DNA from: an uncultured Prevotellaceae bacterium
Lineage (GTDB): Bacteria > Bacteroidota > Bacteroidia > Bacteroidales > Bacteroidaceae
NCBI GenBank assembly: GCA_900321965.1
Contig: ONYA01000017.1
Span: 1 to 50,006, forward strand
Length of the DNA stretch: 50,006 bases
Direction: 5' to 3'
Below the pieces are notes generated by a model. The model was not told where the DNA came from, ran no database searches, and saw nothing but the letters and a program-made list of their open reading frames with translations. Positions 41,393 through 50,006 of this stretch are shown piece after piece; within the stretch, counting starts at the first letter, position 1; the number at the start of each line of letters is the position of its first letter. Position numbers and translations under genes: made by a program.

Positions 41393-44300
41393 TTAGAACG
41401 CGATGGCTGAACGAACACGTACGTCGACCTTACCGTCGTAGTACCATTCGCCATCGAAGAAGCTGTAGTACCACGCTGAGGACATATTTCGCTCCGTAGA
41501 CGAATAGTAGATGGTCGACAGCAAATTCGTGCCGCCAACGCCGCTGAAGCCGTCGCGTAGGCTTGCGAAACCGCCTGCTGCGTTAATCATCAGTTCCCAC
41601 TGATAGCCCGAGGGCAGGAACCAGGCAGAGCAATATTCGGGAACAGCTGTGCCGTTATTGGATATAGCAGCCTGGAATGCGGGATAGGTGGCATTGTTCT
41701 GTATCGCGTTGTACTGCAGGCCGTCCTCGACGGTGGAAGAGAAATCACTGCTGTTTTCGGTCTGATAAGTGTGTGCATTGTTATACGTAGTACTCCATGT
41801 ATAAGTTCCTCCACTGACATCACTCATAGCGAGGGCCAGACCGTGGTTGTAAGTGGCATTGCCCGTCGCGCCCACGTAGACAATTATGGCCACGCGGTCT
41901 GCCGTGCATTCAGCATCCTCACCGTAGGCATGGATGTGTCCGTCGGTGCAAATCAGCTTGCCCTTGTCGGCGTCGGTGACTTTAGTGAAAGGACTTGGCT
42001 CTTTCTCCTTCACCACGACCTTGCGGAACTTGTAGCCAGGCTTGGCATTGAGCTTCACCTCGCTGCCCATCTTCACAGCCTCAATCTTGCCTTGCTGGCT
42101 GGGAGTAGTAGCGGTGCCGTCTATGGTGACGGTGGCCTTGTCAACCGGTGCGGGCTTCAGGGCGAGGCTGTAGTGGTTCTTCTTCAGGGTGACGACGAGG
42201 GGTGCGAAGATCTCGGAATCGATGTAGCCGTCGGCGGCCTTAATGTAGTAATAGACGTAAACGGTGAAATCCTCGTCGTAGCCACCAGTGTAGGCGGCTG
42301 CATTGGGCACTTCAGTGCTGAAGTCCGTCAGTGCGGGCGTCTCCGTGGCGCTCTGCCCGATGGCGTACATCACAGTGCCGGTCGAGGTCTGTCCGGCGGT
42401 GACGATGGGTTCCTGCTGTCCGGCCATGACGCCTTCCACGGCGGTGGGCTCCACCTCGTCGATCAGGAAGCAGGCCTTGGGCTTGGCTTCGCCACTCTGC
42501 TGGACGGCCTTCAGCACGCTGTTGAGGTCAGGTTCGAAGGCGTCGAGATTAGCGCGGTACGAGATGCCGCTCTTGAGGGTGACCAGCGCGACGTCCTTCA
42601 CGTCGCTATAGACCGTGTTGCCGCCAATGTTAGCGTAGACGCGTGCGTGATAGACCGTGTTAGCGCTCTCCGGTGTGATCTGCAGCATCCAGTTATTGTT
42701 ACGGTCGAGTATGCTCTCGGGCATGTCTGTGTTTTCGTTGCTACTCTCAGTCAACCTCTCGGCTGCAACCTTCGTCACGCCTGCGCCATCGATGGTCAGG
42801 GCGTCGCCAGTGGCGGTAGTGCTGTAGATGATGCCCGCCTCGGTAGCCTCAGCATCGGCGATGGCTTGGAACGAGATCTGGCTGCCGTCGATGGTACGGT
42901 TGACTGACGTAAAGCCGGCAGTAGGCACGTTAGCAGACTGACTGCCGTAGACGGCGCACAGCTTGGTGTGGGCATTCATGGTCAGCTTCAGCTCGCTGTT
43001 GCTGCTCACAGGGTTGCCGTCGGCCTCCCAGTGCGAGAAGGTCTTGCCGCTGACTGCGGGTGCAACCAGGGTAGCATCGTCGCCAAATCCGTAGCGGTCG
43101 GAGAGTTCGGCCGAGAATTTGCCGTCGACATAGACGTCGAGTTCCGTTTCGGGTGCTGAGACGAGACGCAAGTCGACGTCATTATTCGTCGCGTTCTCCT
43201 CCGGCGCTCTCAAGGCGTCGCTTGTCAAGGAGCGTGCGGGTGCCATCAGGCGTGCGCCTGCCACTTTTTCGGTCTTCGTGACGGTGTAGTTGGGGATGTT
43301 GTCGCGCGTGGCGGGCAGCGCGTCGGTGTAGATGACCTCGGTCTTTCCGCCGGGCTTCTTGTACTTCAGGTAGCCGACACCGTAGATATAGTGGTTGCCG
43401 TTGTTTCTCTGGATAAAGCGCAACGGGGGCGTCGTGGCCACCGAGCCGCTCATGCCCTTTGTCGGGGCCTTGGCCTCCCAGTAGAAGGTCTCGACAGGCC
43501 AGCTCACCGGCTTACCCTCATATATAAACTTGGCTAGGGTGGCAGCACTCATCTCGTCGAGCGCACTGTTCTCGCGCTTAACCCAGTATTTGTCTTTGCC
43601 AGAGAGGGCGGCGGTCGTGACATCACCGCTAAATACGCTCACAGCTGCCAAAAGTCCAACGGCTACTGCTGTCTCACTGTTACTATACTTATACAGGCGC
43701 GATTTCAGTTCATAGTAGGAAATACCCTCGTTGTCGCCCATGATGACGCCGGCATCTACGAAGGTGTAACCATCGGGCAGTTTGTAGTTCATTTGGAAGA
43801 GCACATTGTCCATGATGTAGGTCTGTCCGTTCACTTGGGCCTGGTCGTCATAGTGATAGGCTCTCAGGTTCACCTGCGCCGCAAGAGCGGTGACATAGAG
43901 TGCGCGCACCTTCATGTTGGCCGTAACGGGGAGCGATACATTCTCATGAGCCGACAGGTCTTTCCACGTGGTGCCGCCATCGGTGCTCGATTGCCATTTC
44001 AGGAATTCCAGGTTGCCCCAGGTATGGGGAGCACTGGCCGACATGACGTTGTTCTTCTTCGTGGCCATCGGATAGACATGCATCAATGCCGAGAAATTGC
44101 CGTTGCTCCACCGGCCGTAGGACTTTTCAAACGTCACCGCCGTCGACTCTGCCGGATTAGGGGTCTGGCAGGCACACTTGCCATTGGCGTCGTAGTGGTG
44201 TGCTTGTGTCCCAATACTGCCGCAGGCACAGACGGCGACGTGATAGTTGTCACTGTATCTGAGATAGTCGCCCATCGACTCGGGGAACTTGCTGATGGGG

Positions 44301-46000
44301 TAGCAGGCGTAGTCGTGAGCATGCTTCCACTGCGCCGTCAGGCTCATGTTGGCCGTTATCCGCTCGCTCGTGTCGAACGTTGAGCCCTTGCCGAAGAGGG
44401 CGCTGCCCTGCAGCACGGCCTCGTTGACTCGCCAGCCCTCGAAAGAGAAGCCTTTCCGGGTGGGGTTAGCGACGTTCAGCGTGGTGTTATATTCCACTGA
44501 CACGTCGGTGTTCTCGATGCCCGTACCGCCGTTGAGGTCCAGCTTGACGTTCACCATCGTCGGTTTCCAAATGGCTGAGATGGTGGTGTTCTCGCGAATG
44601 TTCACCGTCTGGCCTGCAGTGTATGTCTGTTCCGTCTTATCTTGACCCTCGCCTATAAGGGCACTCCACGTCACAAACTCCTTGCCGACGGGCGCAGCGG
44701 GCGCGGCCGGGACGGTGACGCTGCCCGGCGAGGTCACGTTGCCGGCATCGTCGGTGCCGCACACGGTGAACTGATAGGTCACGCCCTTCCGGTCGGTCAC
44801 GTAGTCATACGTAGCCGTCTCGCTGTTGTAGACCGGCGCCGCGCTGGCATCGGTGACGAACGCTGCAACCACCGCTTTGGCATTGCCGCCGATGATGACA
44901 TACTTACCGCCATCAACGGTGGTCCAGGTGTTGGTCGACTGACTGATCACGGCGGCACTCATCACAGCATCGTCAGCCTTCGCTGCTTCCTCGCTGGTGA
45001 AGAAAGCCACCTTCGTCGGGTCGAACGCCGACGACACGCTTAGCGACCACACCGTAGCGTCGCCCACCTGCGAGTTGCACACCATCCGCCCATAGTTGAA
45101 ACGTTCCTCGTTATTTACCTTCATGCCGATGCGGCACCACACGTCGGTGGGGTTGCCCGTGGGCTGATACATCACGGTGTAGGGTTTTTCCTCTTGGAAA
45201 CTGACCGGCACCGTCAGGTCCTTGTCGTTAGTGTCGGGCATCGTCACCCACATCAGAAAGGTATTAGCCGGCACCTCGATATTGTTCTCACGGGCATAAG
45301 CCAGATAGCGCTGATTGTCTTCCACGCTGAATTGCTCTAACAGCAGGTCTTTGAGCCGCACGTTGAAACCGTGATTCTCGTCCAGTACCAACTTTAGGAC
45401 GAACCGCTCGCCCTCGGTGATCTTATCGTCGGCCGTCAGCGGTTTGAACGTTTCGTCCAGCAGCGTAGCTGTGCCGCCTTCGCCGCTTTCAGCAAGCGTC
45501 ACGCTGGCCAGCGAGTAGTATTTCAAGTGTACCGTCACGTTGCCCGCTGGCATCGCGTCGATGGTTGCAATATTCGTCCCAGCATTCCAGTCGATGGCGA
45601 CGGGTGTACCGAGGTTTTTGGGGGAGCCTGTGTAGTAGTAGGTGTAGCCCCAGGTTTGAATATTATCGTAAATATTTTTGTGTTTTACTGTAATCCCCCC
45701 ATTCATATAAAATGCGCCATCTTTAAAATAGACACTTTCACAGTTACCACCCGCTCTTATTTCACGAATAACTACATGGATGCCTGTTGGCGGTATGTTG
45801 TCCCATGTTCTGACCTCCTCTTTATACATGGGTATAAAGCCAGGCATGTCGTCAGTGGTCAGAGGAGTATCGTCGTCTTTCCACGATTCGGGCACCGTAA
45901 TTTCTGTCACTTCGAGCTGCACTTGCTGTGCCCAGGTGCCCGTGGCTGTCGTCAGTAGCAGCACGAGCAGTGATAATATCTGGTTTCTCATATTGTTCAT
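41393..46000 (-). CDS. Giant secreted multidomain surface protein with lectin-fold C-terminus
   Basis: 1535 residues from 46000 (45991 also possible); the leader [21 protein letters not shown] closely matches that of the ubiquitin-domain gene. Parts in order: N-terminal beta-rich region; Listeria-Bacteroides (InlB B-type) repeats about 440-560 (VNVKLDLNGGTGIENTDVSV, KGFSFEGWRVNE, MSLTAQWKH); a Cys/His-rich stretch about 562-625 (VAVCACGSIGTQAHHYDANG, CACQ); further Ig-like regions; C-terminal 170 residues of the FISUMP/C-type-lectin-like fold (SAWFLPSGYQWELM, YYSSTE, AWYYSFF, VRSAIAF). Likely a cell-surface adhesin. Usual Prevotella tail absent. It precedes the ubiquitin-domain gene by 46 bp. 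Confidence 0.85.
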   Translation of the reverse strand: MNNMRNQILSLLVLLLTTATGTWAQQVQLEVTEITVPESWKDDDTPLTTDDMPGFIPMYKEEVRTWDNIPPTGIHVVIREIRAGGNCESVYFKDGAFYMNGGITVKHKNIYDNIQTWGYTYYYTGSPKNLGTPVAIDWNAGTNIATIDAMPAGNVTVHLKYYSLASVTLAESGEGGTATLLDETFKPLTADDKITEGERFVLKLVLDENHGFNVRLKDLLLEQFSVEDNQRYLAYARENNIEVPANTFLMWVTMPDTNDKDLTVPVSFQEEKPYTVMYQPTGNPTDVWCRIGMKVNNEERFNYGRMVCNSQVGDATVWSLSVSSAFDPTKVAFFTSEEAAKADDAVMSAAVISQSTNTWTTVDGGKYVIIGGNAKAVVAAFVTDASAAPVYNSETATYDYVTDRKGVTYQFTVCGTDDAGNVTSPGSVTVPAAPAAPVGKEFVTWSALIGEGQDKTEQTYTAGQTVNIRENTTISAIWKPTMVNVKLDLNGGTGIENTDVSVEYNTTLNVANPTRKGFSFEGWRVNEAVLQGSALFGKGSTFDTSERITANMSLTAQWKHAHDYACYPISKFPESMGDYLRYSDNYHVAVCACGSIGTQAHHYDANGKCACQTPNPAESTAVTFEKSYGRWSNGNFSALMHVYPMATKKNNVMSASAPHTWGNLEFLKWQSSTDGGTTWKDLSAHENVSLPVTANMKVRALYVTALAAQVNLRAYHYDDQAQVNGQTYIMDNVLFQMNYKLPDGYTFVDAGVIMGDNEGISYYELKSRLYKYSNSETAVAVGLLAAVSVFSGDVTTAALSGKDKYWVKRENSALDEMSAATLAKFIYEGKPVSWPVETFYWEAKAPTKGMSGSVATTPPLRFIQRNNGNHYIYGVGYLKYKKPGGKTEVIYTDALPATRDNIPNYTVTKTEKVAGARLMAPARSLTSDALRAPEENATNNDVDLRLVSAPETELDVYVDGKFSAELSDRYGFGDDATLVAPAVSGKTFSHWEADGNPVSSNSELKLTMNAHTKLCAVYGSQSANVPTAGFTSVNRTIDGSQISFQAIADAEATEAGIIYSTTATGDALTIDGAGVTKVAAERLTESSNENTDMPESILDRNNNWMLQITPESANTVYHARVYANIGGNTVYSDVKDVALVTLKSGISYRANLDAFEPDLNSVLKAVQQSGEAKPKACFLIDEVEPTAVEGVMAGQQEPIVTAGQTSTGTVMYAIGQSATETPALTDFSTEVPNAAAYTGGYDEDFTVYVYYYIKAADGYIDSEIFAPLVVTLKKNHYSLALKPAPVDKATVTIDGTATTPSQQGKIEAVKMGSEVKLNAKPGYKFRKVVVKEKEPSPFTKVTDADKGKLICTDGHIHAYGEDAECTADRVAIIVYVGATGNATYNHGLALAMSDVSGGTYTWSTTYNNAHTYQTENSSDFSSTVEDGLQYNAIQNNATYPAFQAAISNNGTAVPEYCSAWFLPSGYQWELMINAAGGFASLRDGFSGVGGTNLLSTIYYSSTERNMSSAWYYSFFDGEWYYDGKVDVRVRSAIAF

Positions 46001-46067
46001 TTCTTTAGGCTGTTTATACATTATTATATATATGTACGCATCAGATAGGAGTCCGTCATTCCCTGAG

Positions 46068-47681
46068 TTAATATGATTTGAATTCAACTTCGAGGGTGAC
46101 AGACACACCGCTGCCGTCATTGGCCGTAGCTTTGACCCAACCCGTTCCATAAGATTTTCCGCGTACACTAATAGAACCCTCACCGTAAGAGCTCATCTGA
46201 ACATGTGTACCGTCGACACTCCATGTCACGCTCTTGTCGGTAGCGGTTATGGGTAACACTCTGAACACTTTCAATTCCCTATAATTTGACCCGTAAATAG
46301 TTATCTTATTTCTCTCATTCAGTTCAATGCTCTCAACGAGGACAGGGCCTGATGCTCCGTCGGACGTCGCCGTCACCTCCTTCACCCTGCGGTCGCCCGT
46401 GTACTTCAGTTCCACCTTCGTGTCCTTTCTCACGCCCTTGGTCGTAGCGTCGGCGGGAGTGATGATCTCCCACAGCGGCGTATCCGTACCATCGACCACT
46501 GTCACGGCATATCCAAGTGCCATCTCGGCTGCCGTCAGTTTTGCGTGGACAGTGGGTCCGACTTCTGCCTTCTGTTCATCGCTCATGGCCTCGTATGCTG
46601 CGCGGGCAGCTTCGAGGGCTTCCCTGTCTGCCATGGTTACATCCTCAGGCGCAGGAAGTGCGTTAATCAGCGCAACAACATCAACAGCATCGGGAAGCGT
46701 CATGGTTACATTTGCGGTCGGCTTACCGGAAACAGTAATCTGATCACTGTTGTTACGGGTTACTGATATACCGTTGACAGCATTGACGCTGTAATCTTCC
46801 GGGAAATAACAGCCGGCGTTCGCCGTATAGACCACATCTGTCATAGCACTGAACAGATTCATCTGCGATGCAGCACCAGACGCCGTGGTTTTTGTCATAT
46901 TGTTGCCTGCCGTGATGGTCACATCATATTTCGGTAACTCAGCGAATTCCGCTGTAATCGAGACATTGCCTGTAGCGACCTCAGGCATCACGAAAGTCTT
47001 GACATTCGCGTCATTTGTTCCTGAAATCGAGAGTGTCTCGTCAACGGGCGTACCGTCATAATAGACTTTGACCCAGTCTATTCGGCATCCATCTCCAAAA
47101 CCACCACTTGGTCCCGTTATCGTTACACTTTTACCGTTTACGCCTTTAACAATAACCCCGGTCCCACTCAATGACAATTCTCCATGGTCAGTGCTGAGCT
47201 TACTTATATTGAACCAGGTACCTGTCTCTTTTCTGTTTAATTCTACTTTTAAAATATTCACACTACTGGAAGTGATGGTTATTACACCGGAACCATGTAG
47301 CCACCATGTACCACTCCCATGCTGGGTCCCATTTATTGTGAACAGGGTTCCACTTACTTCTTGTGCTGTATAGGTAAGAGTTTCGGATGGATAAGCCTTG
47401 TAGGTTCCACTGATACTATTCATCGCATATCCATTGTCAGGAACACCTGTCAATGTAACGGTAGTCCCTTCTTCAGCCGACGTTACGGTTGAGCCATTCA
47501 CACTTGCAGTCACCGTGCCATGTTGCGAACTGTTTACTGTTATATTATGCGCAGTAGCAGCATGCGCTGTCAAGCTCATGCCTGGCAGCTGCCCCAATAG
47601 CATCAGGGCCAGCAGAGTGAGCACTCCGGCAAAGCCCAAGTCTCCTCGGCCTTGCCTCGTCTTCAAATTGTTTTTAATCAT
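46068..47681 (-). CDS. Secreted Ig-like (BIG2) surface protein
   Basis: 537 residues. Signal peptide with a long basic start and hydrophobic run (GVLTLLALMLLGQLPGMSLTAHA). Domains: HGTVTASVNGSTVTSAEEGTTVTLTGVPDNGYA (same module as in the 440-residue protein), a carbohydrate-binding-like region with GSGTWWLHGSGVITI, a FIVAR-like helical stretch (REALEAARAAYEAMSDEQKA) and a C-terminal bacterial Ig-like domain (about 450-537, LPITATDKSVTWSVDGT... KATANDGSGVSVT). First of the four-gene surface cluster; its long leader carries a tetranucleotide repeat. Confidence 0.8.
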   Translation of the reverse strand: MIKNNLKTRQGRGDLGFAGVLTLLALMLLGQLPGMSLTAHAATAHNITVNSSQHGTVTASVNGSTVTSAEEGTTVTLTGVPDNGYAMNSISGTYKAYPSETLTYTAQEVSGTLFTINGTQHGSGTWWLHGSGVITITSSSVNILKVELNRKETGTWFNISKLSTDHGELSLSGTGVIVKGVNGKSVTITGPSGGFGDGCRIDWVKVYYDGTPVDETLSISGTNDANVKTFVMPEVATGNVSITAEFAELPKYDVTITAGNNMTKTTASGAASQMNLFSAMTDVVYTANAGCYFPEDYSVNAVNGISVTRNNSDQITVSGKPTANVTMTLPDAVDVVALINALPAPEDVTMADREALEAARAAYEAMSDEQKAEVGPTVHAKLTAAEMALGYAVTVVDGTDTPLWEIITPADATTKGVRKDTKVELKYTGDRRVKEVTATSDGASGPVLVESIELNERNKITIYGSNYRELKVFRVLPITATDKSVTWSVDGTHVQMSSYGEGSISVRGKSYGTGWVKATANDGSGVSVTLEVEFKSY

Positions 47682-47738
47682 AACACAATAGTTTTAAAAT
47701 TTTAGTTAGTTAAATGATTGCTATAGTATATATACGTA

Positions 47739-47788
47739 GCGGAGCGGCGCTCCCCATAACCTATTCGGTCCGGGAAGAGCCGCTCCGC
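47739..47788 (-). promoter_or_regulatory. 10-bp GC hairpin in the leader of the surface cluster
   Basis: GCGGAGCGGC (47739-47748) and GCCGCTCCGC (47779-47788), 30-nt loop. About 58 bp upstream of the first gene; on its transcript it would form a stable 5' UTR hairpin. Confidence 0.6.
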
Positions 47789-47814
47789 GCTCTATCCTTG
47801 ATGTCTAAGACTAA

Positions 47815-47857
<43 letters not shown>

Positions 47858-47990
47858 ATAAATAAAATCGAAACAGCCAAATATCAGGCCAACTATTTTG
47901 TTGGTCTTAACATACTTTATATATCCGTTTCGCCAATCCATCTTTTATCGTTTTGTGTATCAGTTTCACGTCAATTGCAGATTACCACCG

Positions 47991-47998
47991 CAAAGATA
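47991..47998 (-). promoter_or_regulatory. Promoter of the surface-protein cluster
   Basis: TATCTTTG on the minus strand. No clear TTTG -33 element is seen 19-20 nt upstream. It predicts a leader of about 300 nt containing the tetranucleotide repeat and a hairpin. Confidence 0.5.
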
Positions 47999-48061
47999 CA
48001 ACAATTTTTTGTAATTACCGCACAAATTTCAGTTTTTTTATAATAATCCCTTAACGCAAAG

Positions 48062-48094
48062 CCGCCGAGCCCATCCTTTCGGATGTCTCGGCGG
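48062..48094. terminator. GC-rich hairpin, terminator-like
   Basis: CCGCCGAG/CTCGGCGG (48062-48069 with 48087-48094) with inner ATCC/GGAT; ATAATTTT follows on the plus strand. No gene on the plus strand ends here, so its role is unclear. Confidence 0.5.
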
Positions 48095-48179
48095 ATAATT
48101 TTCTGTCGGGGGGAATGTCGGGGGAAGCGCTATAGACAAAATATCTCTCCCCAGAAATTATCCATTATCCATTCCCGTA

Positions 48180-48960
48180 TTACTTCAAAAAAAACATACC
48201 CACACCTCTTACACCCAGCACTTAACTAATTGAAAATCAGAGGCTATTTTTCTGAGTTTGGTGACACCTATAGTCGCACCAGAGGTGACACCTGGGCATA
48301 TTGTCAGGCCGTGAAACATTTACGAGAGGCTTATATTTTTAGGCTTATATTTTTTTACGAGCGGCCGTGAAATTTTTGCGAGAGGCTTGTACGTTTCCGG
48401 CCTTTGCCGTGAAACATTTTCGGAAACACCACATACAATAATTAGCAGTAATAATTTTTTTTTTTGAAAGAAATCAGCAAAATTCTTGGCAAGCCAAGCG
48501 AGCAAGCTCGAGCGAGCAAAAATTCATCTCAACAATGCGAAATAATATTTTTTGAAATTGTAAGAAATAATATTTTTTGAAATTGTTGAAAATAATTCTT
48601 TCTCATTGTTTCTAATTGTTTTCCCAACAAAAAAAGTTATTTCTTTTTAAGAAACGAATAACCATAATATATCGTAATTTATCCGTAATTATTCGTTATT
48701 TATTATGGAAATTACGGTTTATTATTCAAATTCGTTTCAAAAAAAAATATTCGCTTGATGTACATTGGTGCGACACTTGGTGCGACCACTGGTGTGGGCA
48801 CTGGTGTGGGTAAACATCTCTGTAACCTGCTGATAATCAAGCTTGGTGTAAGAGGTGTCACCAAACAACAGTCCTGCGTGTATACGCGCACGTGCGTACG
48901 CGAGAGATGCAAAGGGGTCTGGGGATGGGCGGGGGCATTTTTTATGAATGTGTCGGTGTG
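48180..48960. other. Gene-free AT-rich region with many repeats
   Basis: No plausible gene. It holds: three diverged copies of a GTGAAA(CA)TTT(N)CGAGAGGCTT unit (about 48308, 48366, 48407); two GGTGACACCT units (48260, 48283); inverted matches between 48845-48866 and both 48202-48215 and 48256-48269 (14 bp each); a 25-bp tandem repeat (48539-48561 and 48564-48586); a 12-bp degenerate TGGTG-based tandem repeat (about 48767-48810). Confidence 0.7.
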
Positions 48961-48964
48961 CGCC

Positions 48965-49129
48965 TCAGGTGGTCACGTCGGCCAGAAGGTCACTACGGCC
49001 AATGAGGCTGAAGATGGTGATACGGTTGTCCTCGTTCAGGATGCGTAGCGCGCGCAACACCGCGATCTGGGAGGGGCGTCCGTGAGCACGGGCGACCCCT
49101 TCAGGGTCGATGTTCCAACTAACCTCCAT
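48965..49129 (-). CDS. Possible 54-residue protein downstream of nspC
   Basis: Begins MEVSWNIDPEGVARAHGRPS and continues LRALRILNEDNRITIFSLIG to end RSDLLADVTT. The C-terminal half has protein-like composition, but its 5' part is rich in short palindromes (GACCC/GGGTC, GGTGC/GCACC, GACCGC/GCGGTC between 49095 and 49180), which may be repeats that carry the frame. Family not recognised; could be a C-terminal remnant of a larger gene. Confidence 0.35.
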   Translation of the reverse strand: MEVSWNIDPEGVARAHGRPSQIAVLRALRILNEDNRITIFSLIGRSDLLADVTT

Positions 49130-49218
49130 CCGAGGGTGCTTCGCACCACACGGCTATTGAGCGGCGACCGCGTTGCGGTCAGAGGCGGTTCAACAGCTCG
49201 AAAAGATGGAACCTTGAC

Positions 49219-50006
49219 TTAGTCCATACGGCTGCGATAGTCGTCGTAGGAGAACTGGCGAAGGATCTCGAGCGAGCCGTCAAGATGGAGCATGCCGATG
49301 GCGGGGTGAGAGATGCCGTTGAACATGTTGGTGGTCGAACTGCCAATAGCCCATGAAGTCGCCAGACAGGCAGCTGTTGCCGCCGAGGCGGTAAGCCTCC
49401 CCCGCCCCCTCCTAAGGAGGGGAGAAAGGGGGCTCCCCTCCTTCGGAGGGGTTGGGGGAGGCCATTGCTCCACGAACCTCGGGAGTGTATGGCATTTCCA
49501 GACAGTCGGGCATGTGACAGGTGAAGCTGACGTCGAGGATGGCGGTGCGGATGCCCTTGTCCTCGACGATGTCGACGACGTGGCTCACCAAGGGTCCCGT
49601 CTGCCAGGCAAAGGCGCTGCCGGGCTCGAGGATAATCTTCAGCCAGGGATAGCGGGTGTGGAGACCCCTTAATATATTAATAAGGTGGTCGACGTCGTAG
49701 TCCTTGCGCGTCATGAGGTGGCCGCCGCCGAGATTGAGCCACTTCAGCTGCGGGAACCAACGGGCAAACTTCTCCTCGATATGACCGAGGGTACGCTCGA
49801 GTACGTCGGCACCGCTCTCGCAATGGCAGTGGCAGTGGAAGCCCTCGATGTCGGCCGGCAACTGTTCGGGCAACTTGTCGGCCGTCACGCCGAAGCGCGT
49901 TCCGGGTGCACAGGGGTTGTAAAGGGCCGTGCCCACCTCGGAATATTCGGGATTGACGCGCAGGCCGATAGAAGCCTGTCCCCCTACCCTCGCGTGGAAC
50001 CGCTCG
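49219..50006 (-). pseudogene. nspC: Carboxynorspermidine decarboxylase, disrupted
   Basis: Family features are clear: LRVNPEYSEVGTALYNPCAP (near the N-terminal edge of the window), LNLGGGHLMTRKDYDVDHLI, EPGSAFAW, DVSFTCHMPDCLEMPYTPEVRGA, AYRLGGNSCLSGDFMG and the C-terminal NMFNGISHPAIGM...YRSRMD. It makes norspermidine/spermidine from the carboxy form with pyridoxal phosphate. Two lesions: a 68-bp C/G-rich palindromic element after VRGA introduces an in-frame TAG, and after FMGYWQF about twenty residues of the usual sequence (including the normal EDMIHYT-type segment) are missing and the frame shifts before TTNMFNG. The 5' end lies outside the window. A sequencing or assembly error at the repeat is possible. 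Confidence 0.8.
49395..49462. repeat. Double GC-rich palindromic element that interrupts nspC
   Basis: Outer arms GCCTCCCCC and GGGGGAGGC; inside, two palindromes CCCCTCCTAAGGAGGGG and CCCCTCCTTCGGAGGGG. Similar arrangement to 8711-8826 but without the long spacer. It brings a stop codon into the frame. Confidence 0.85.

Noticed and set aside
41771-42907. 378-codon plus-strand frame opposite the giant surface protein
   Set aside because: Antisense shadow of a real gene; no domain pattern.
48755-49048. 97-codon plus-strand frame with GATLGATTGVGTGVG
   Set aside because: The pattern comes from a 12-bp tandem repeat in noncoding DNA; the rest is unlike protein and overlaps a minus-strand frame.

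Overview
The window looks like a chromosomal segment of a Prevotella-like member of the Bacteroidales. Evidence: nearly every transcription unit starts after a TAnnTTTG -7 box with a TTG-type element about 19-20 nt upstream; purine-rich Shine-Dalgarno sites are largely absent; and there is a DUF4295 ribosomal-operon protein, a GT3-type glycogen synthase, and secreted proteins ending in the short 'DLSGRK...GKKVVIK' tail typical of Prevotella. No integrase, transposase, phage gene, CRISPR array or rRNA was seen.

Layout. 1-2150: the 5' part of a type III restriction-like helicase gene (minus strand), preceded by a strongly folded, promoter-proximal RNA that looks like an attenuator or a stand-alone ncRNA. 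2.3-5.6 kb: LytTR response regulator, rpmB-rpmG-DUF4295, then tsaD-cinA on the other strand. 5.7-11.5 kb: adaptor, RND pump and TolC operon in which pump and TolC are fused in one reading frame by a repeat. 11.6-12.7 kb: divergent AraC regulator and tRNA-Ser(CGA). 12.8-17.5 kb: cytidine deaminase, two beta-helix lipoproteins, a truncated small gene, rubrerythrin. 17.7-23.1 kb: galE, glycogen phosphorylase and glycogen synthase. 23.2-27 kb: small secreted protein and an operon with a sorting-domain-like miniprotein, L,D-transpeptidase, ECF sigma factor, anti-sigma-like protein and Spy-like protein. 27-38.4 kb: housekeeping genes (rnz, mazG, valS, two deoxynucleoside kinases, a kinase-nucleotidyltransferase fusion, a second sigma factor, rpe, fmt). 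38.5-47.7 kb: four consecutive genes for large secreted repeat or Ig-like proteins on one strand. 47.7-49.2 kb: AT-rich noncoding region full of repeats. 49.2 kb to the end: a broken nspC.

The most striking gene is at 40045-41346: after its signal peptide the mature protein begins exactly at Met1 of a eukaryote-type ubiquitin (48 of 70 positions identical to human ubiquitin by my hand count), lacking the di-glycine tail and fused to a Prevotella-type surface protein. The second theme is repeat invasion of genes: arrays of 7-bp units with a different unit at each locus, GC-rich palindromes, and a 30-bp element shared by two genes 37 kb apart. These sit in spacers and, in frame, in inter-domain linkers of at least eight proteins; they probably caused the pump-TolC fusion and helped break nspC.
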